Source: an uncultured Anaerosacchariphilus sp. (GTDB lineage Bacteria; Bacillota; Clostridia; Lachnospirales; Lachnospiraceae). From it: a stretch of DNA of 6,720 bases. Location: assembly GCA_934402125.1 (NCBI GenBank), contig CAKRTY010000088.1:1-6720 (forward strand), given 5' to 3'. Shown here piece by piece: positions 4,807-6,720 of the stretch. Under the pieces are notes generated by a model. It was not told the origin of the DNA. It made no database searches and saw only the letters and a program-made list of their open reading frames with translations. Every line of letters starts with the position of its first letter. Positions within the stretch are counted from its first letter, which is position 1. Both the position numbers and the translations under genes were made by a program.

Positions 4807-6306
4807 ATGAGTGAAGTAAGATTACAGGTTAAAAATCTTTGCAAGTCCTTCGGTATTACGAAGGCGGTACAGAATGTATCTTTCAATGTAAATAAAGGCG
4901 AGGTTCACGCGCTGATTGGCGAGAACGGATCCGGTAAATCCACACTGACCAATATGCTGACCGGTATCTACAGCATCGACAGCGGTACCTTCGTACTGGA
5001 TGGAAAAGAAATTCATCCGAAGAATCAGGTAGAGGCCAATGAAGAAGGCGTATCTATCATCGTACAGGAGCTGGGAACTCTGTCCGGCCTGACCGTAGCG
5101 GAAAATATTTTCCTGGGCCATGAGGATCAGTTCGTACACTTCGGTATCAAAAATACAAATGCCATGAATAAGAAAGCCACAGAGCTTCTTCATCAGTATG
5201 GCTTCGATCGGATCAAGGCGTCCGATATCATTGACGAGTATAATTTCGAGGACAGAAAGCTGGTTGAGATTGTAAAGGCAACCTATTTTGACCCGAAGAT
5301 TGTTGTTATCGACGAGACTACCACAGCTCTTTCCCAGGAGGGACGTGAGGAGCTGTACAAGCACATGAACCGGATTCGCGAGAGCGGCAATACGGTAATC
5401 TTTATCTCCCATGACCTGCCGGAGATTCTGGATAAATCCGATACCATCACCATTCTGCGTGACGGCGTCTATATCGATACGGTAAAGAGCGCAGATGTAA
5501 ATGAGGACGACTTAAAGCGCCTGATGGTAGGCCGTGAGGTAACCGGCGATTACTATCGTGCGGATTACGGCGAGAAGGTATCCGACGAGGTGGTACTCTC
5601 TGTAGAGAATGTAACCGTTCCGGGCCTGATTGAAAATGTCAGCTTCGATCTTCACAAGGGCGAGATCCTGGGCTTCGGCGGACTGTCCGAGTCCGGTATG
5701 CATGAGATTGGAAAGGCTATTTTCGGCGCTTCCTATGACAGAACCGGCAAGGTAGTGCTGGCAGACGGAACCGAGATCAACGATATCCCGTCCGCGATTA
5801 AGCACAGCATCGCATACACCTCTAAGGACCGTGACAATGAGTCCGTAGTCCTGAATCAGAGCATCGGCGACAATATCTGCCTGCCGTCTCTGGACGAGCT
5901 GGCCGGCAAGACCCATATGCTCAGCGATAAGAAGCTGAAGGAATTCTCCAATAAGTTTGCAAAGCAGATGTCTGTTAAGATGGTCAATGTGGATCAGTTT
6001 GTATCCGACCTGTCCGGCGGCAACAAGCAGAAGGTGGTACTGGCAAGATGGATTGGAAAGGATTCCGACATTGTTGTGCTGGACAGCCCCACACGAGGAA
6101 TTGATATTAAGGTAAAACAGGATATCTATCAGCTGATGAACCAGATGAGAAAGAACGGAAAGTCTATCATCATGATTTCCGAGGAGCTGATGGAGCTGAT
6201 TGGTATGTGCGACCGTATCATAATCATGAAGGACGGTAAGCTCAGCGGCGAGCTGGAGAGAAGTCCGGAGCTGGATGAGAACAGTCTGATTACGATGATG
6301 GTATAA
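4807..6306 (+). CDS. CUT2-family sugar ABC transporter, duplicated ATP-binding protein
   Basis: A 499-residue cytoplasmic ATPase with two fused nucleotide-binding domains, the RbsA/MglA architecture and usual length. Domain 1 has Walker A GENGSGKST (38-46), Q-loop Gln87, Walker B IVVIDE (165-170), and switch His202. Its signature motif is degenerate: where LSxxQ is expected the sequence reads YNFEDRKLVEI. Domain 2 has a degenerate Walker A GGLSESGMHE (291-300) without the lysine, an exact LSGGNKQK signature (402-409), a Walker B LDSPTRGID (425-433) with Ser427 where the catalytic glutamate normally is, and SEE (458-460) where the switch histidine would be. Hence the site made by Walker A of domain 1 and signature of domain 2 is intact, and the other site looks inactive. 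Lack of the domain 2 lysine is known in RbsA-type proteins; the loss here appears more extensive. It lies between the two permease genes, 18 and 10 bases away. Confidence 0.94.
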   Translation: MSEVRLQVKNLCKSFGITKAVQNVSFNVNKGEVHALIGENGSGKSTLTNMLTGIYSIDSGTFVLDGKEIHPKNQVEANEEGVSIIVQELGTLSGLTVAENIFLGHEDQFVHFGIKNTNAMNKKATELLHQYGFDRIKASDIIDEYNFEDRKLVEIVKATYFDPKIVVIDETTTALSQEGREELYKHMNRIRESGNTVIFISHDLPEILDKSDTITILRDGVYIDTVKSADVNEDDLKRLMVGREVTGDYYRADYGEKVSDEVVLSVENVTVPGLIENVSFDLHKGEILGFGGLSESGMHEIGKAIFGASYDRTGKVVLADGTEINDIPSAIKHSIAYTSKDRDNESVVLNQSIGDNICLPSLDELAGKTHMLSDKKLKEFSNKFAKQMSVKMVNVDQFVSDLSGGNKQKVVLARWIGKDSDIVVLDSPTRGIDIKVKQDIYQLMNQMRKNGKSIIMISEELMELIGMCDRIIIMKDGKLSGELERSPELDENSLITMMV

Positions 6307-6311
6307 GGAGG
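6305..6311 (+). promoter_or_regulatory. Ribosome binding site of the second permease, overlapping the ATPase stop
   Basis: AAGGAGG shares its first two bases with the TAA stop of the ATPase gene (6304-6306) and lies 5 bases before the ATG at 6317. The overlap suggests coupled translation of the two subunits. Confidence 0.88.
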
Positions 6312-6316
6312 CAGTT

Positions 6317-6720
6317 ATGGAGAATCAAGTAAAGACAAATACAGAACAGAAAGAGCAGCAGCTCAAGAAATTATCAAAGATGTCGATGATCCGCGCCCTT
6401 CTGCCGATTGTAGGACTGATTGTAGTATTCCTGGTATTCAACGTTCTGACCAACTTCAGAATGATGAACAACATGTCTCTTGTGCTTTCTCAGGTATATG
6501 TTACAATGATCGCGGCAACAGGCGTATTCTTTATCATGACCATGGGCGGTCTGGACTTTTCCCAGGGCTCTATCCTGGGTATCGCATCCATCGTAGTATG
6601 TATGCTGTCCAAAATCAGCATTCCGCTGGCTATCGTAGGCGGTATTGCTGCAGGCGCGGCTATCGGAGCTATCAACGGATACTTCTATGTATGCCGTAAA
6701 ATTAAATCTTTTATTGTAAC
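6317..6720 (+). CDS. CUT2-family ABC transporter permease, second subunit (5' part)
   Basis: The frame starts with ATG at 6317 and stays open to the window edge, giving the first 134 residues of a second RbsC-like permease; the family is about 310-350 residues, so more than half is missing. A hydrophilic, Gln/Lys/Glu-rich N-terminus (1-25) precedes the first membrane segment (about 26-45). A second (about 54-76) leads into the family signature MGGLDFSQGS (76-85), closer to the consensus GG(I/L)DLSVG than the first permease. Further segments lie at about 86-98 and 101-124, the latter ending in GAINGYFYV (117-125), which matches NGIFYV in the first permease. It follows the ATPase gene by 10 bases with a perfect ribosome binding site, so it is in the same operon. 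A heterodimeric channel with the first permease is inferred, as in transporters with two permease genes such as LsrC/LsrD. Confidence 0.9.
   Translation, partial: MENQVKTNTEQKEQQLKKLSKMSMIRALLPIVGLIVVFLVFNVLTNFRMMNNMSLVLSQVYVTMIAATGVFFIMTMGGLDFSQGSILGIASIVVCMLSKISIPLAIVGGIAAGAAIGAINGYFYVCRKIKSFIV

Noticed and set aside
4822..5916. Minus-strand open frames of 196 and 134 codons opposite the ATPase gene
   Set aside because: Shadow frames produced by codon bias of the ATPase gene; no motif or convincing context supports them.
1..6720. CRISPR array, insertion sequence, tRNA, toxin-antitoxin or defence island
   Set aside because: No spaced direct repeats, transposase motifs, cloverleaf-like sequences or typical small gene pairs were seen; apart from the helicase, genes are ordinary ribosomal and transport genes.

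Overview
The window looks like chromosomal DNA from a Gram-positive anaerobe of the Clostridia, most likely the family Lachnospiraceae. Evidence: moderate GC genes separated by A-rich intergenic DNA, strong AAGGAGG-type ribosome binding sites, a lipoprotein-anchored binding protein with a lipobox, a clostridial-looking S18 tail, and a Suv3-like helicase of a kind known from some Clostridia. This assignment is inference from style and gene content; no species can be named. All real genes are on the + strand.

Layout. Positions 3-161 hold the last 52 codons of rpsR (ribosomal protein S18), followed by an intrinsic terminator at 181-212. Positions 229-2163 encode a 644-residue Suv3-type DExH-box RNA helicase ending in a four-cysteine zinc ribbon. 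Its stop codon lies inside the hairpin of a second intrinsic terminator (2153-2180). Positions 2181-2565 are an A-rich gene-free region holding a near-consensus sigma-A promoter (2475-2503), several copies of an AATACAG-type motif, and a short leader with a small hairpin.

From 2566 to the right edge there is one transport operon of the CUT2 (ribose/galactose-type) ABC family: a lipoprotein substrate-binding protein (2566-3759), a strong 15-bp intercistronic hairpin (3781-3815), a first permease (3841-4788), a double-domain ATPase (4807-6306) and a second, different permease cut by the window edge (6317 onward). The binding protein would catch a sugar or similar small ligand outside the membrane, the two permeases probably form a heterodimeric channel, and the ATPase drives import. 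The substrate cannot be told from the sequence.

Most notable points: the Suv3-like helicase with its bacterial-style zinc ribbon next to a ribosomal protein gene; the strongly asymmetric ATPase, in which one composite ATP site is intact and the other has lost key residues on every side; and the hairpin plus asparagine-codon bias that both point to much higher expression of the binding protein than of the permease. I found no CRISPR array, mobile element, tRNA, rRNA or clearly novel defence-type system.
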